From Cristatella mucedo (taxonomy: Eukaryota; Bryozoa; Phylactolaemata; Cristatellidae): DNA of 64,000 bases. Position numbers and translations under genes: made by a program. Under the pieces are notes generated by a model. It did no database searches. It saw nothing but the letters and a program-made list of their open reading frames with translations, and had not been told where the DNA came from. The DNA lies in the NCBI GenBank assembly GCA_009760855.2, contig WPIO01000021.1:5326001-5390000 (forward strand), given 5' to 3'. Of this stretch, positions 11,500 to 22,126 are shown in pieces. Every line of letters begins with the position of its first letter. The first letter of the stretch is position 1.

Positions 11500-11665
11500 C
11501 AATAATAACTCAGTATATGATGGCTGATTCGATTTTGAGGGTGAGGCTTTCTAATTTTCGAGTAGCACTATGTTTCCCCATTCCTAGTATGCAGCTTGAG
11601 TCGTCAATCAATTTGAGCAAGTTTTCTGCCGACCAAGTGCGAATGTCAGCAATGCATGCTACCCC
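11500..11665 (-). mobile_element. Degraded LINE RT C-terminal fragment
   Basis: Aligns by eye to 8180-8340 of copy 1 (sequence around 'gattttgagggtgaggctttc' and 'gcgaatgtcagcaatgcatgc'). No open frame. Confidence 0.65.
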
Positions 11666-11669
11666 AGCC

Positions 11670-12180
11670 ATCCATATTTTCTTCCGGTGCCGACTCTGGT
11701 TCTTCCTTGCAGCAGTCCTTTGTTGCCACGTCTCTGCTACTCACTTCCTAGACTGTTATCATGGTTCAGCTGTGCTTGTCAAATCTTCATAGTTGCGTGA
11801 GCAAGAGGGTGGTGAATGACGGATGCACAGTGAGTGACAAATCTGCTTTTAGCCCACTGTAAAAATGTGTCCAGCGAAGCATCCACTTAGCACCGGCAGC
11901 TTTTGGCAATTTTCGGTAGAGCCGCATACAAGAACAGCCGTGTGACACTGGCAACAGCTTAATCACGGAGTCTAGTCGAGTGCCACAAGAAATCCAAGCT
12001 CAACACAAGCGAGGAACGAGGCTACCACAGTCGCTAACCACAGCCGCTGAAGTGCAAGCTAGCACATGTCAGCTGCCTCGGAGGTGTCATGAACGTGCAC
12101 TCGAGCAAGTGCTCATGAGACCGATCTACAGTACAACTCGCTGACGAAGACACGGCTCTACGGACGGACTGCACGGACTT
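11670..12180. other. PIF1 intron 1 proximal part, nothing recognised
   Basis: No repeat family or exon supported. Confidence 0.5.
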
Positions 12181-12182
12181 AC

Positions 12183-12440
12183 GTTGTGCGCGGGCAAGGA
12201 CAAGCTGGCTTTTCCTTCTTTGACAAATTTCTTGTGTAGCTGCACTCGGTGCATACTGTACGTGTCCGACTGGTTGGCAAGATCTGCCCTGACGACGAGT
12301 TCGCCGAGATCATTACGTCCGAGTGTCAGCGATGCTTCTTTGTGTACTTTGGACGTGATCACACAGCCCGTGGTCGGATCTATGTTCTGGACGTTGATTG
12401 CGCACGACACCACGCTGCCGTCGGACATATGCGCAGTCAT
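12183..12440 (-). CDS. PIF1: PIF1 helicase, exon 1 (start codon)
   Basis: Encodes the N-terminal 86 residues, starting MTAHMSDGSVVSCAINV and including KEASLTLGRNDLGELVVR, VQLHKKFVKEGKASLSLP and AHN. The TAELSLGRNERRELMLR and LFTRFAEAGRSTLRLPAHD segments of vertebrate PIF1 are the evident counterparts. The donor is a perfect AAC|GTAAGT (GT at 12182-12181), phase 0, joining a 7.2-kb intron that holds a LINE and two MITEs. The start could also be the second Met at 12428. Pif1 acts in the nucleus and mitochondria as a 5'-3' helicase. Whether this N-terminus targets mitochondria is not clear from the sequence. Confidence 0.88.
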
Positions 12441-12524
12441 CCTGTCGCAGTACCAAACAGTCAGTCACCAACTCGCGCCCTGCAACGGATCGCATGTAAA
12501 AAATGCACGGCATAAGAGCAAGCA

Positions 12525-12749
12525 CTAAGACGCTGACGTTCCCACATCCTCACATATTACCCGCGCTAGGCTTATAATGTCACTTATCGGGTCGCGCAAC
12601 TTGCCGAGGATCAAAACATTGTACACAAAGCCAAAGAATGTAACGGCACCGAGTAGCCCTACCGATACAAACCGCGAGCGGTCGGCTGATAGCTGAACAG
12701 AAGAAGCGCTTCGAGTCGCCGTCGCACCGCACCGCTTTAGAGCTGTCAC
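12525..12749 (-). CDS. Small ORF with one membrane segment, upstream of PIF1
   Basis: A 74-codon ORF of unrecognised family. After a basic N-terminus it has a hydrophobic stretch FVSVGLLGAVTFFGFVYNVL and then a polar tail (KLRDPISDIISLARVI). It lies 85 bp upstream of the PIF1 start on the same strand. It may be a short membrane protein, a 5' leader ORF of the PIF1 transcript, or a first exon ending at a GTAATA donor after SLAR. None of these can be decided from sequence alone. Confidence 0.3.
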   Translation of the reverse strand: MTALKRCGATATRSASSVQLSADRSRFVSVGLLGAVTFFGFVYNVLILGKLRDPISDIISLARVICEDVGTSAS

Positions 12750-12754
12750 AAGCG

Positions 12755-13260
12755 GAGCGGAGCGGCTTCCAAGTCCGGACAGAGCGAAGCCGCAAGTGCA
12801 CAGCGCCGAGACACTGCGGAGCCGAACAGCGGGTGCCGGGGCTTTAAAAGTTGCTCTTCCGGCGTAAGGACCAATCAGTGATGACTAAGTGACTAGCCCC
12901 GAGCCCGAATGAATGAATGAATGGAGTTCCGACTGCCCCCGCCCCCAGTGGCGCGCTTTCTTTCGGTGCTGCAGTGGACGGAACTAGTTGAGCCAGCAGC
13001 TGAGCACGCGTAGAGCTGGCGGAGCTCTTGCGACCATTTTTTAGCGTAGAAATATAGGTCCCCCCGAGTCTGAAGGTAACGGCAGTCGGTAGTCGGAAGT
13101 TCCCTACGACAAGCGAGTCCGAGGCAACCGCCGTCGTCCGCGTCCTCGCCGTTGCGAGCCCGTGCCGTGGACCAGTCGACGGCTTCGGCGGCGTGCAGCG
13201 AAGAGCCCGGGGAGGGCAGGGCCGATATAGTTACGCCTGAGATGTCCGAATCTGATCGTT
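12755..13260 (-). promoter_or_regulatory. GC- and CpG-rich region upstream of PIF1
   Basis: The GC content rises clearly (ggagcggagcggcttcc, cgtcgtccgcgtcctcgcc) just upstream of PIF1 exon 1 and the small membrane ORF. This is the expected place and composition of a housekeeping promoter. No TATA box was identified. A short ORF MSESDRLRSC on the plus strand at 13242 could mark a divergent transcript but is unsupported. Confidence 0.4.
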
Positions 13261-13560
13261 TGCGCTCCTGCCACTCGCTGGTCTCCGGCGAATGGAAATG
13301 CTGGCTTTGCTTTCTCTAATGCATTCCTTGCTGAGCACGCACGGGCGTGACTACACCCGCGTCATTCCACCGCAGCCGGACTCACACCGCTCCGCCTGGC
13401 CTACGGGCGCGCGTACCGGCTCAGTAGGCGCTGCAGTTGGACAGTATCGGCTGACGACTAAGCTGTATTTAATTGCAACGGGTCAGCTGTGGGCGCCTGA
13501 CCCGCTAGTCCTGCAGCAAGGAACTTTCTGCCTGTGCGTCGGCCTGTACGCACGCTATCC

Positions 13561-13562
13561 AC

Positions 13563-13612
<50 letters not shown>
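13561..13612 (+). repeat. (CT)n microsatellite
   Basis: About 25 CT units; the Ser/Leu or Arg/Glu alternating ORFs across it are artefacts. Confidence 0.95.
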
Positions 13613-13614
<2 letters not shown>

Positions 13615-13837
13615 TCTCTCCGCGCGTTCCGGAGCTGCTTCTACGACGGCTTCTACATCCGTATGTACGCTCGCACGCTTGCGTCGCCTGCGTATAATGC
13701 AATACAGCCGTCGTCGTCAGAACGACAACCGACTTGTGGGAGCTTCATCTTCGTCGCGCCGCCATCGCGCGCCCACTTCATCTGCTCCGGTCTTCAGCCT
13801 CGCAGGAAGTGGACACTCGAATCATTTAGCTAGGCAT

Positions 13838-14185
13838 CAAACGAGCCTGAAAGCCTTTGGAGACCTGAAAGCCTTTAGTTCGTATAATCCCAAAGCCTGG
13901 GGCTCATTTCCGACTGAAGTCACGACATCCCCTGATCTGAAAACATTTAAAAAGGAGCTAAAAATGCACTTGTGCTCATATCGTGCTGACACTGTGCATG
14001 CTGCCATGAACCATATTTGCAAGTTGACACTTAGCATGCTACCACTAACCATATTATACACCTTGACTCTGTGCATGTTACCTGTAACCATAAGATCATG
14101 CTTCCCTTGCAGCATATGTAAAGTGCCTGGAGAGAAGTTGAGCTCTCTGAAGGTGCTATATAAATGTATCACAGCTATTATTACA
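13838..14185 (+). mobile_element. Degraded LINE 3' fragment
   Basis: Matches the C-terminal end of the LINE ORF (SYNPKAWGSFPTEVTTSPDL compared with SSYAPKAWNSLLTCVRTSPDL in copy 2). A decayed 3' UTR follows and ends in 'gcctggagagaagttgagctctctgaaggtgc'. A local duplication of 'aaagcctttggagac' is visible. Confidence 0.8.
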
Positions 14186-14263
14186 GTCAGTTTTCCTTAA
14201 GCCTAGCTTCCTACTTGCTCCACTCCAGAGTGACATAAGAAAATGTATTTGTTAAAATATAAT

Positions 14264-14660
14264 TCAGCTGGTTTGGTCCAGCGGATAAGGTGCTCGCCCC
14301 GACCAAGGTCTGGCTGAGGTCGTGGGCTCTGTAGCCCGAATTATTGTCTCGAATGGCCCAAAACGCCTGCCGATGAGCAACACCACCAGTTTATTCCTCC
14401 TACACACGGAGCAGGGCGAAGCATGACTCTCTTCGCCCCTCTCGCCCACCGGAGTCCCCCGACTCCCTTGGCAAAACAAACCACTAATCGCACGGCCCGG
14501 CTGCTTACCACATCGAGTGTCACAGCCCACTCGTACAGCGATCAGGGGCAGTGTCATCAATTAAATAAAACCACAGGCTCGAGCCCCGAGGCACATGTGA
14601 AGCACCTGAATAGAGATTAAGTTCTCTTGGGGCGGTATATATATGAATTTTATTTATTTG
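14264..14660 (+). mobile_element. tRNA-derived SINE, family A (two-part copy)
   Basis: A box 'tggtccagcggataaggtgctcg' and B-box region 'ggtcgtgggctctgtagccc' are tRNA-like. The 3' part (14573-14660) carries 'aagcacctgaatagagattaagttctcttggggcgg', the same stem as the LINE 3' end. About 230 bases of unrelated sequence separate the two parts, so this is either an interrupted copy or two adjacent ones. Confidence 0.75.
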
Positions 14661-14664
14661 TTAA

Positions 14665-17440
14665 GGAGGTAGGAAAGAGCCCTCCGCGATGCATCTCCCA
14701 GTGAATTTTAACACTCCACCATTACCTTTATCACCTGCTGCTTCACTATCTGATTCACATATGACGAGCTCGTGATGTCCCATAAACAGGGACTCTCGTG
14801 GAGCGCTTCAATTATTTCGCTGGTTAAGTCGTCCGCCATGCTTTTCAACGCTGTGAAGAAGGTGTGCCCACGACGGCGCCTACGATGGCTCGTTTGTTAC
14901 ATCTTGCCCCAGTCTCGGCATAATCGTACAACCATGCTCAGCTTCGAAGTCTTCCTTGAGTCTTGGACCGCCCCCAGTCTTGGGGGAGGACGTATGCACC
15001 GAAGATTCGAGCAGGACGTCCACAGGGAAGAAGCAAGACTCATCGCGTAAATTTGGCTTCACAAGTCGAGCCTGGTTCTACTTCTTAGCCAATGATTAGG
15101 CAAGACTGAGCGAACGGTCAATCGCAGGCAGGGGGTCAAGGGCACGCCTTCTGAATTGCTCTGAAAAGCTTGGTGGACGACTCGACCGTAGCTGTTTATG
15201 GGGCACCGGAAGGTCGTCGTGTAAGAATCGGCTAACGAGGTGGCGGGCGATGAAGGCAATCGCAGAAGGTTAAAATTCACCGGGAGGTGCCTAGCGGATG
15301 GCCATTGTCTAACTCCCTAGCGAAAGCAATTTTCCCGCGATCACTCTGTGCATGGAGCTAGTACGAGGCACGACATAGCGAGAAAACTGACTTCGTAAAC
15401 TTCCTGCCTGCAGGAAGGAAGTCAGAAGCGGGACAGAAGCGGCCTCGGTCTCGTCGCGGCAGGTTGGCTCTTCGTCCGGTCTTCCTTGAGTCTTGGACCG
15501 TCCCCCAGTCTAAGCGACGTATGAAGCAGGACAGGAGCAAGACTCGCAGTGCAAATGAAGCTTTAGACTGCGGTCGGCTCTTTCGTTGCTCGCGTTGAAT
15601 TTGAGCTATCGGCGGTACTTGACGTCACTCCATGATAAACCTACCGTCGGATTCACGTAGGTATGTGTATGCGTGGGAGTTTCGGCAATATATGTATTAG
15701 TCACCGCGATGACTGCAGCTTCCGTTAGGAGATGTCAGATCGCACGCAGTTGGCGTCCCTCTAAAACGCAAGGAAAAACCGCAGGAGAACCGACGCAAAC
15801 ATTCGCGCCAATAAGAGGTCATATTTGACCGGAGACCGTACCTCATAATGACGCAATCTTCTATGTTTGTGACTGATGACAGCGCTTCTTTTAGAGTGCC
15901 GACTGCGTGCGGTAGCGGCAACACTCGTGTGTCTGAGTCGAGACGCATTTTCGGAGCATCGAGGTCGCTCGAGGGATGACCTAGAGGATTCCGCTACCAT
16001 CGGCCTCGTTTCTGCTCAGCCAGTAGACCGATCGTGGGGAACGCGATACGGTCTTTGGAGTTCCAATTCCGGCATTGAAATGCGTGAGAATTGATGCAGC
16101 GCTTGGTAGGTTTATACAAAGTAACGGTCTGCACCGACTATCTACGCCGCGACTTAGCTGCCTGGGGGTGGCCGTGTGGAGGACCCTACCGAGGAGTCGA
16201 CGTGGGGCCACTCTCAGACCGATCTCAGCTATTTATAAGCTCTGGCAAAAACCTGCGTGGAAAATTTACACCCAGCCTGGAACCAGGACGTCGCAGTAAA
16301 GATATCGCATGAGAATATTTCAGCTGAACATGATGTTTACCCTGAGTATGTAAGCAAATTAGTAGTTGTTTTACATTTTCTTTCTCTCAGCCATACGTAG
16401 TCCTACACGAGCTGCTGCGTATGAGCTGTTGACTTGGATTTTTCAACATGATAAAAAGCAGCTGGACTGAAATCCCCTTATTTTGAACAGCACTGCTCAA
16501 TAAACTTCTGGCTTTAACTTAACGACAGTAGGAATAAATGTAAGCAAGGAATAAATAAATATATCGCAGTCGCTTTGCGTTACCAGAATGGCAGCTCTTA
16601 CTCATCACTTCGATCTTGAGCCGACGCCATTGAGCCAAATACGGCCGAGGCGTCGCTAAAGTCGTGGTTAAGCATTTTCCGTGCTGAAATCCTGGGTTTC
16701 TATATTTCCATACACGCTTCTCTGCGTGCAAATCTACAGAACTATGCCGCGGCTGTGCAAATGCTACGCTGCAGAGCGCTTACTACGGTCCACTGAACGC
16801 CTGAGAGGCTTTCGAGGGTCATTACTCGAGCACCCAGACTTCATGAAAGAAAAGGAAAAAAACTGAGCAGCTTCGCGTAGCCACAGGACAGTCGATGACG
16901 CAATCAGCATAGCGGTACCGGCCCAGGACTGGCTGGACAGTAAGAGCCCGAGTGAGTGAGTGACAGGGTAACAAGAGAGAAGATCTCGTCCTTGCACGAG
17001 AATTCCACGAGACAGCTGTGCAGCATTCGCAGAGCAAACGGCTAGTCTGCTATCAAGCGTCACATGAACGTGAATGAAAGGAAAAGCTATTCTCCTTACA
17101 AGATTCGGTGGTGGCTAATACTGCTGCACCAGTATGCAGGAGCTACACCGTAGCAGTCTTAGCGAGTCCAAGGAAAACAATTTGCTTCGCATATGCTGCT
17201 CCATCAGGAGCCACCACAGCTTCTTTAGCAAAGGGATGCTTTACATCGTTTACTTTTAATTTAATGATATTTAATTTAATAATTTAATGAATACTAGCGG
17301 AAGTACATAGGACTAACTGTAGAGGTTGAATGGGTTTTCGGCAGTCCTGCCAAGTCAGAATCACGACAATCTAAACGGTCAGTGAGTTAGTGCGAGCCAC
17401 AGCTAAGCACTGCAATAAGATTAAGAAAAATATTAAACTT
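14665..17440. other. Intergenic, no gene recognised
   Basis: Mixed sequence with a duplicated phrase 'gtcttccttgagtcttggaccg' at 14950-14971 and 15480-15501, which indicates a local duplication. An AT-rich patch lies at 17251-17295. Short ORFs show no family features. Confidence 0.5.
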
Positions 17441-17445
17441 CACAA

Positions 17446-17610
17446 AGCCGGCCGCGATAGCCCAGTAGGTAAGGTACTCGCTCTTCACGAACGACGTCAT
17501 GAGTTAGAATCCTGCAGTAGGCAAACCTTTAATGCAAACTGCGAGTGTTGGGGAAATTTGTCTAGGCTGTTCTGCCGCTTTTTCAAATGAGGCTGTTAAA
17601 ACAGTTGATT
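17446..17610 (+). mobile_element. tRNA-derived SINE, family B
   Basis: A box 'cgatagcccagtaggtaaggtactcg', B box 'catgagttagaatcctgc', then a tail 'tttcaaatgaggctgttaaaacagttga' shared with the other family-B copies. Confidence 0.75.
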
Positions 17611-17611
17611 A

Positions 17612-18280
17612 TGTTTTTATAGCACCCTAAAATAACAAAATTTCATTCTAAGCACTAGTTGAAGGCTGGAAAGAAAGCATAATAATTGATTAGTCCAGTC
17701 CGTGAACAAATAAACCTTCACAATGTTGAATGTCAGTCTGTGAGTCCGTAGGTCCCGAAAGTCACTGAAGTCTTGCTGTAGTTGTGTGCCTTAGTGATAG
17801 CTACAGTACCATATAGACAATACAGCAAGTATGAGCGTCATGGCAAAATATCAGGAGATATCATCTACTAATTTGCATTCGTAGCCACACCAGGCAATCT
17901 TCTCTTAGTTTAATTTTAACTTCGAATTATGCAGTGATTGTTAAAGCGCTGAGCACGCTTTTGATCGTCATTATTTAATTACGCAAGTAAACAATAAGGA
18001 GATCATCTCTCAGTGGAACCGATGAAAATAAAGAGCCTGACCACTAGAATCATCAATTTAGTGCCGGTCGATCGGTTGGTGAATTGTTGTGTCCGAGCCA
18101 CTTCACGGCTACACGTTTCTATGTACGACCTTTAATTTTCGAACAAAGCCGTGTTATCGTGTAGCTACGCTTTCCTAATAGCATGTGCCCTAAATTTTTC
18201 TTTGGTAGACGCTAGTAAGCACACGAAGCACAATTCACACATACTAACTAGAAGAGCTAAGAAGAACATGTGCGTATTTA
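17612..18280. other. Intergenic, no gene recognised
   Basis: AT-rich unique sequence; nothing supported. Confidence 0.5.
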
Positions 18281-18284
18281 GCTT

Positions 18285-18415
18285 TTTCTTAAATGTAGTC
18301 GAGTAAAAAAAATGTCCAAGTCAGTCGGTATTGAGTTCCAGGCTATGAGAGCATACGAACTGAAGGCGGACGCCAAAGGCTTTTAGATTGGTCAAGCCTG
18401 GCGTAGACGGCGAGT
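18285..18415 (-). mobile_element. Degraded LINE fragment
   Basis: Minus-strand match to the C-terminal coding end of the LINE ('cttaaatgtagtc', 'gagttccaggctatgagagcatacgaact'). It lies just outside the left end of the Polinton. Confidence 0.65.
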
Positions 18416-18517
18416 CTTGCTTCCTACCTGTTTCCTACTTCGTTGAGTCTTACTTGGGTCTTCCGGTTTGTAGGAGGATTAGACGGCAGCCTCGCTCAGT
18501 AGTATGTAAATGAATGG

Positions 18518-18722
18518 AATGGAGCCTAGGGCTCATTCGAATGACGTCATAAATTAAATAAACCGTACTCCGATAAACAATCTTGCTAATGCTCGATCGT
18601 TTCTCGTCGTCCGATTTAGTTTATGGCTGTCGTCATTCTCGAGACCCTATTCTCCATTCCATTCATGTACATACTACTTAGAGTTGTTTTAAGTTTACAG
18701 TACTATATAAAGGTAAAACAAT
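18518..18722 (+). repeat. Left terminal inverted repeat of the Polinton
   Basis: Pairs with 38353-38561 in inverse orientation with about 14 differences in the best 178 positions. It holds the shared blocks ggctcattcgaatgacgtca, gtactccgataaacaatc and attctcgagaccctattct. The first 181 bases (18498-18678) are themselves flanked by complementary ends (agtagtatgtaaatgaatgg ... ccattcatgtacatactact), so the repeat includes a large imperfect palindrome. Confidence 0.95.
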
Positions 18723-18751
18723 TTTTATTCGCAAAATAATATAGGACAATC

Positions 18752-19151
18752 ATGCCAGACCTAGGAACTAAATATGTAACGATAAATATAACAAAATACT
18801 TTTAGATAATGAAAGAGTTAGAGGTTGTTTAACTAAATTAATAAGAATTAAATATTGTTTTCAATTTATAAGTATTCTATTGACTCTTGCAATTACAATA
18901 ACTAGTACATATGTTCAACAATATGAGGATCTTTCTCATATTGTAACTGTTTAGATGGACTAGCAACAATGTTAATATCAGTTGAAAGTACAATATCCCA
19001 AATTGATAGAAGAAAAAGATCTACACTTCAAGCAAATCTTAACTTGGTTTAAGAGATTGTAGATGCTTTAGATGATGACAAAATAACTAAGGAAGAATTC
19101 AATGAAATACTAATTGATCCATTGAATAACACTAGTAAATCTAAATCTTAA
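18752..19151 (+). pseudogene. Polinton small membrane/coiled protein, frameshifted
   Basis: Family not recognised. The readable parts include a hydrophobic stretch (FISILLTLAITITSTYV), suggesting one membrane segment. A later polar region reads STISQIDRRKRSTLQANL and DDDKITKEEFNEI. Breaks: two single-base losses in A-runs (about 18798 and 18945) and a TAA near 19050. The last codons overlap the end of the convergent integrase gene by 11 bases. Confidence 0.55.
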
Positions 19152-19989
19152 TCACTTGCAACTCCTCTCTAACAAAAATTCTTTTAACAACATTTACCCA
19201 ATAACGCGACGGTTGTTCTTGCAATACCACTATTCTAGCAATAGTATGTTTAGTTAAACTCCATATTGGATCTGTAGCTCTTCTTCTTTTTCATCTTCTC
19301 CTTCGCCTGCTTCTAATAAATATCTAACAGTTGTTCCAAGTTCTAATAACTTTTCTTGTTCTCCAAATTTTCTAGGTTATTCTTGTTTCTTTAGTTTTAC
19401 TATTTTTTTATTGCTTTAGCAGGTTTTTCACCAGTTGCTTTTGTAATACTATTATTTAGATAATCAATAATCTTTGGTAAATTATAAATCCACTCTCTGT
19501 TTCTAGTATAATCTCCTTTATTAATACTTTCTATTTCTCTTTCATTTCAATACATGCTCTCTCAGCTACTGTTCTATTCATTCTTTCAACTAATGCAACA
19601 CTCTTTTTACTAGTACCTTCTATAACACGTGTTTCATGTCTTTTCATTTTTTTTTAGCAAACTCTCTTTTAAACTCTGATCGTGCATCTACTGTTATCTT
19701 CTTTGGCCATTCTATAGGACCTTTACTATAAATATCTATTATTGCTTGTGTTACTTCTTTAGAAGACTTGGTTTTAAGTGGTCTTGAATCTTTCCATCTA
19801 CTAGCAACATCAATAACACTCGAAGCATATTTATATCCAGAATCATTTGGCATATATAAAATGTCTGCTTGATGATTTTCATTAGGTGCAACAATATTAA
19901 GAAACCTTGCAAAATATCTTTAGGTCTCGGTTTGAATACTTGACTTATATCTGAGTTAAATTTGAATTTACTTTATTTATTTCTTTCAT
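19141..19989 (-). pseudogene. Polinton integrase (retroviral-type, DDE)
   Basis: The integrase joins element ends to host DNA. Core motifs are visible: the first catalytic Asp in HQADILYMPNDSGYKYASS, IDVASRWKDSRPLKTKSSKE, the second Asp in KKITVDARSEF and the catalytic Glu in SVALVERMNRTVAER. The C-terminal end carries RRRATDPIWSL, typical of Polinton integrases, where a chromodomain-like fold follows. The start ATG at 19989 is divergent from the Cys-rich gene 30 bases away. Breaks: at least four single-base indels, mostly in A-runs (for example the A9 run at 19648-19656), and stops near 19390 and 19945. Confidence 0.9.
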
Positions 19990-20018
19990 TTAGAGTTAAA
20001 AATAACATTATATAGAGA

Positions 20019-20473
20019 GTGGAAATATTTTGTGACATATGTTTAAATACATTTAGTGAAATAGAATACCTTGAATCAGGTCATCCTTATTGTAAACCAC
20101 CAAAAATAAAGAGACCAAAAAAATATGAAATAAGTTGTGATATCTGTGATTTAGATATGAATGGAACATGATTCTAGTCTTTAACGTAATGATACAAGTA
20201 TAGTTTGTTCATACTGTAACATAAATTCTAATTCATTTAAAAAAGATGGACAAACTAAATCATATTCTTTAGTCAAGAAACATTTAAAAAAGGTGTTGCT
20301 CTACTTCATGTTTACACCATTCTTTAGACCATGAAGCTATTTGTGCTATTTCAAAACTATTCCCACTAGTTAAAGGTAAACGTAAAGCAACAAAGTTAAA
20401 AGAGTTAATAGTGTTAATAGTTCATTTATATTTCTCAGGAGGCTACATAACTGACCAAGAGGTTTACCTTTAA
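20019..20473 (+). pseudogene. Polinton Cys/His-rich protein, probable zinc binder
   Basis: Family not recognised. Paired Cys motifs are evident: IFCDICLNTFSE followed by HPYC, ISCDICDLDM, and VCSYCNINSNSFKKDGQTKS, consistent with two or more zinc knuckles. The expected start is GTG at 20019, probably a mutated ATG, four bases behind a TATATAG motif. Stops and frameshifts lie near 20170, 20190 and 20294. It is divergent from the integrase and convergent with the fibre-like gene, whose possible end overlaps it. Confidence 0.55.
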
Positions 20474-20540
20474 ATTTCCAAGATTTTCAATGAAATAATA
20501 ATCAGTTGGTAATCTAGTAAAATATGCATAATACTTTGGG

Positions 20541-21260
20541 TCAACACCTCCACTTTGAAAAAGTATTTATAGCTTTTATTTCACCAGATACAACAGTTGT
20601 ATCACTACTAGGTCTAAGAATTACACAATTAGATGCTCCAACACTTAATATTATTATAGGTGGAGATGTTTTATTTGTCCACGAATAAGATGTTGATAGA
20701 TTTATAATTGAATTCAATGATTTAGGATTAATCGAGATTGATGTTACTTCTGTTATTATTTTAACTGTTTTATCTACATAATTCTTTGTTGCAACATCAC
20801 TTGGATTAACAGGATCAGCAAAATTTGTTATTGAATTTCCACCCATATTTATGTTTGTTGTTGAAGGAAATGCTTTTAATAATACATCGCGTTTCATTCC
20901 TACACACGTAACGCAATAATTATCAGTTAATCCAACTGGATTAGCATTACCTGAATTCCAATAAGTAGATGTTATAGCATAGCTATTCATATTTAAATCT
21001 CCTAAAATCGTATCACCTGTTTTTTAACATAATTATTTATTTGGCTAACATTTACGCCATCAGTACTGTTAACACCAGCTCCAAGATTTGTAATGCTTTT
21101 ACCAGCAACATTCAATGATGTTCCAGAATTAACAATACAATTAGTATCTGCATAAGATTTTGTTACTGCATCACTATCGTTAATAGGATCAGCTAAATTC
21201 ACAACTCTATTCCCACTCGCATTGAGGTCCGATAGAAGATATCCATTGACTTTGAGACAT
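20541..21260 (-). pseudogene. Polinton fibre-like protein 1
   Basis: It has the repeated phage tail-fibre/collar signature: NRVVNLADPINDSDAVTKSY, NVAGKSITNLGAGVNSTDGV and GGNSITNFADPVNPSDVATK-NYVDK. Each unit has the form N-x-I-T-N-hydrophobic-A-x-P-x-(S/T)D-AVTK-x-Y-V/A-D. In phages and large viruses such repeats form trimeric fibres that bind the host surface. Breaks: single-base losses near 21009 (A6 run) and 21240. A possible C-terminal continuation in another frame reads VDPKYYAYFTRLPTDYYFIE and stays open to 20435. The start is the ATG at 21260; a TATATAG lies about 30 bases upstream, inside the YqaJ gene end. Confidence 0.8.
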
Positions 21261-21271
21261 ATTCAGTTGAA

Positions 21272-22103
21272 TTAAACTTTGTGCTCTATATAATTGTTTA
21301 TCAATACTTTACTTCTTTCTAGAACTTCTGTAATTATTGGAACAATTCTTGCAAACCTTCCATGATCTTTCTCCTCAACAACCTGTATTTCTACTTTTTT
21401 TATATAATATTTTATGTCATAACAAAAACTTTTTTTATTTGAGGATCTACCATGATCATTTATTATATCAAATTCAAATTCAAAGTAATAGTATTTCTCA
21501 TCTTTAAGCAAAAACATAAATAACGGTGTTCTTATTGGCATGTCAAAAACATAGTTAGTAGGTATCCTTACAGTGCCAGCCGCTATATAAGCAAGAAGTT
21601 TTTCATCGCAATTCAAACCTTCAACAAAGATTTCAAATTCTGAATAAAAGCATCTACTTCGTTTTAGTACATGAAGTCCTAATAAACACTGAGCTAAGTA
21701 CTGTTTTGGTATAAAATCTTCAACAATACTCCTACTCCATAAACATTTTATCTCAATAAGTGTATCTTCCTCTATAATCCCGTCGAGAGAATACCTATAT
21801 ATTCCATCACTAGTCAAACATTCGTTAGCATTTTCAATCTTTATATCTATTTTAATTTCTAGAAATTTTGCAGCTATATTTTCAAGCACCTTTCCAAACA
21901 ACATTTGCGGAAATCTCATAGAAGAGTTATTAGTAATATATTTTTTTAGTTTTCTATTTGCAATTAAGTCTATATCACAATCAATTTGTGCTCCAAAAAA
22001 CATATAATTACCTAGAACAGAATAAACATGTGATCCACCGATATTTAGTGACATAGCTCTTTTCCACTCATCTGAACCCTGGATACAATTTGTTTTTTTG
22101 CAT
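21272..22103 (-). pseudogene. Polinton YqaJ/lambda-type exonuclease
   Basis: A PD-(D/E)XK nuclease of the YqaJ viral recombinase group, a 5'-3' exonuclease thought to work in recombination-dependent replication or end processing. Visible motifs are GSDEWKRA and IGGSHVYSVLG near the N-terminus, GKVLENIAAKFLE (motif I helix), SLDGIIEEDTLIEIKC (the D-xn-ExK catalytic core) and QYLAQCLLGLHVL. About 275 residues. The frame is open from 22054 to the stop at 21272; the natural ATG at 22103 is separated by one base missing from an A7 run at 22093-22099. It directly follows the capsid gene by about 24 bases. Confidence 0.85.
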
Positions 22104-22126
22104 TATAGTTAGATATTAAAATTTTA

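Noticed and set aside
13292-14200. 302-codon plus-strand ORF
   Set aside because: It runs through a (CT)n repeat and into a decayed LINE fragment; composition is not that of a real protein.
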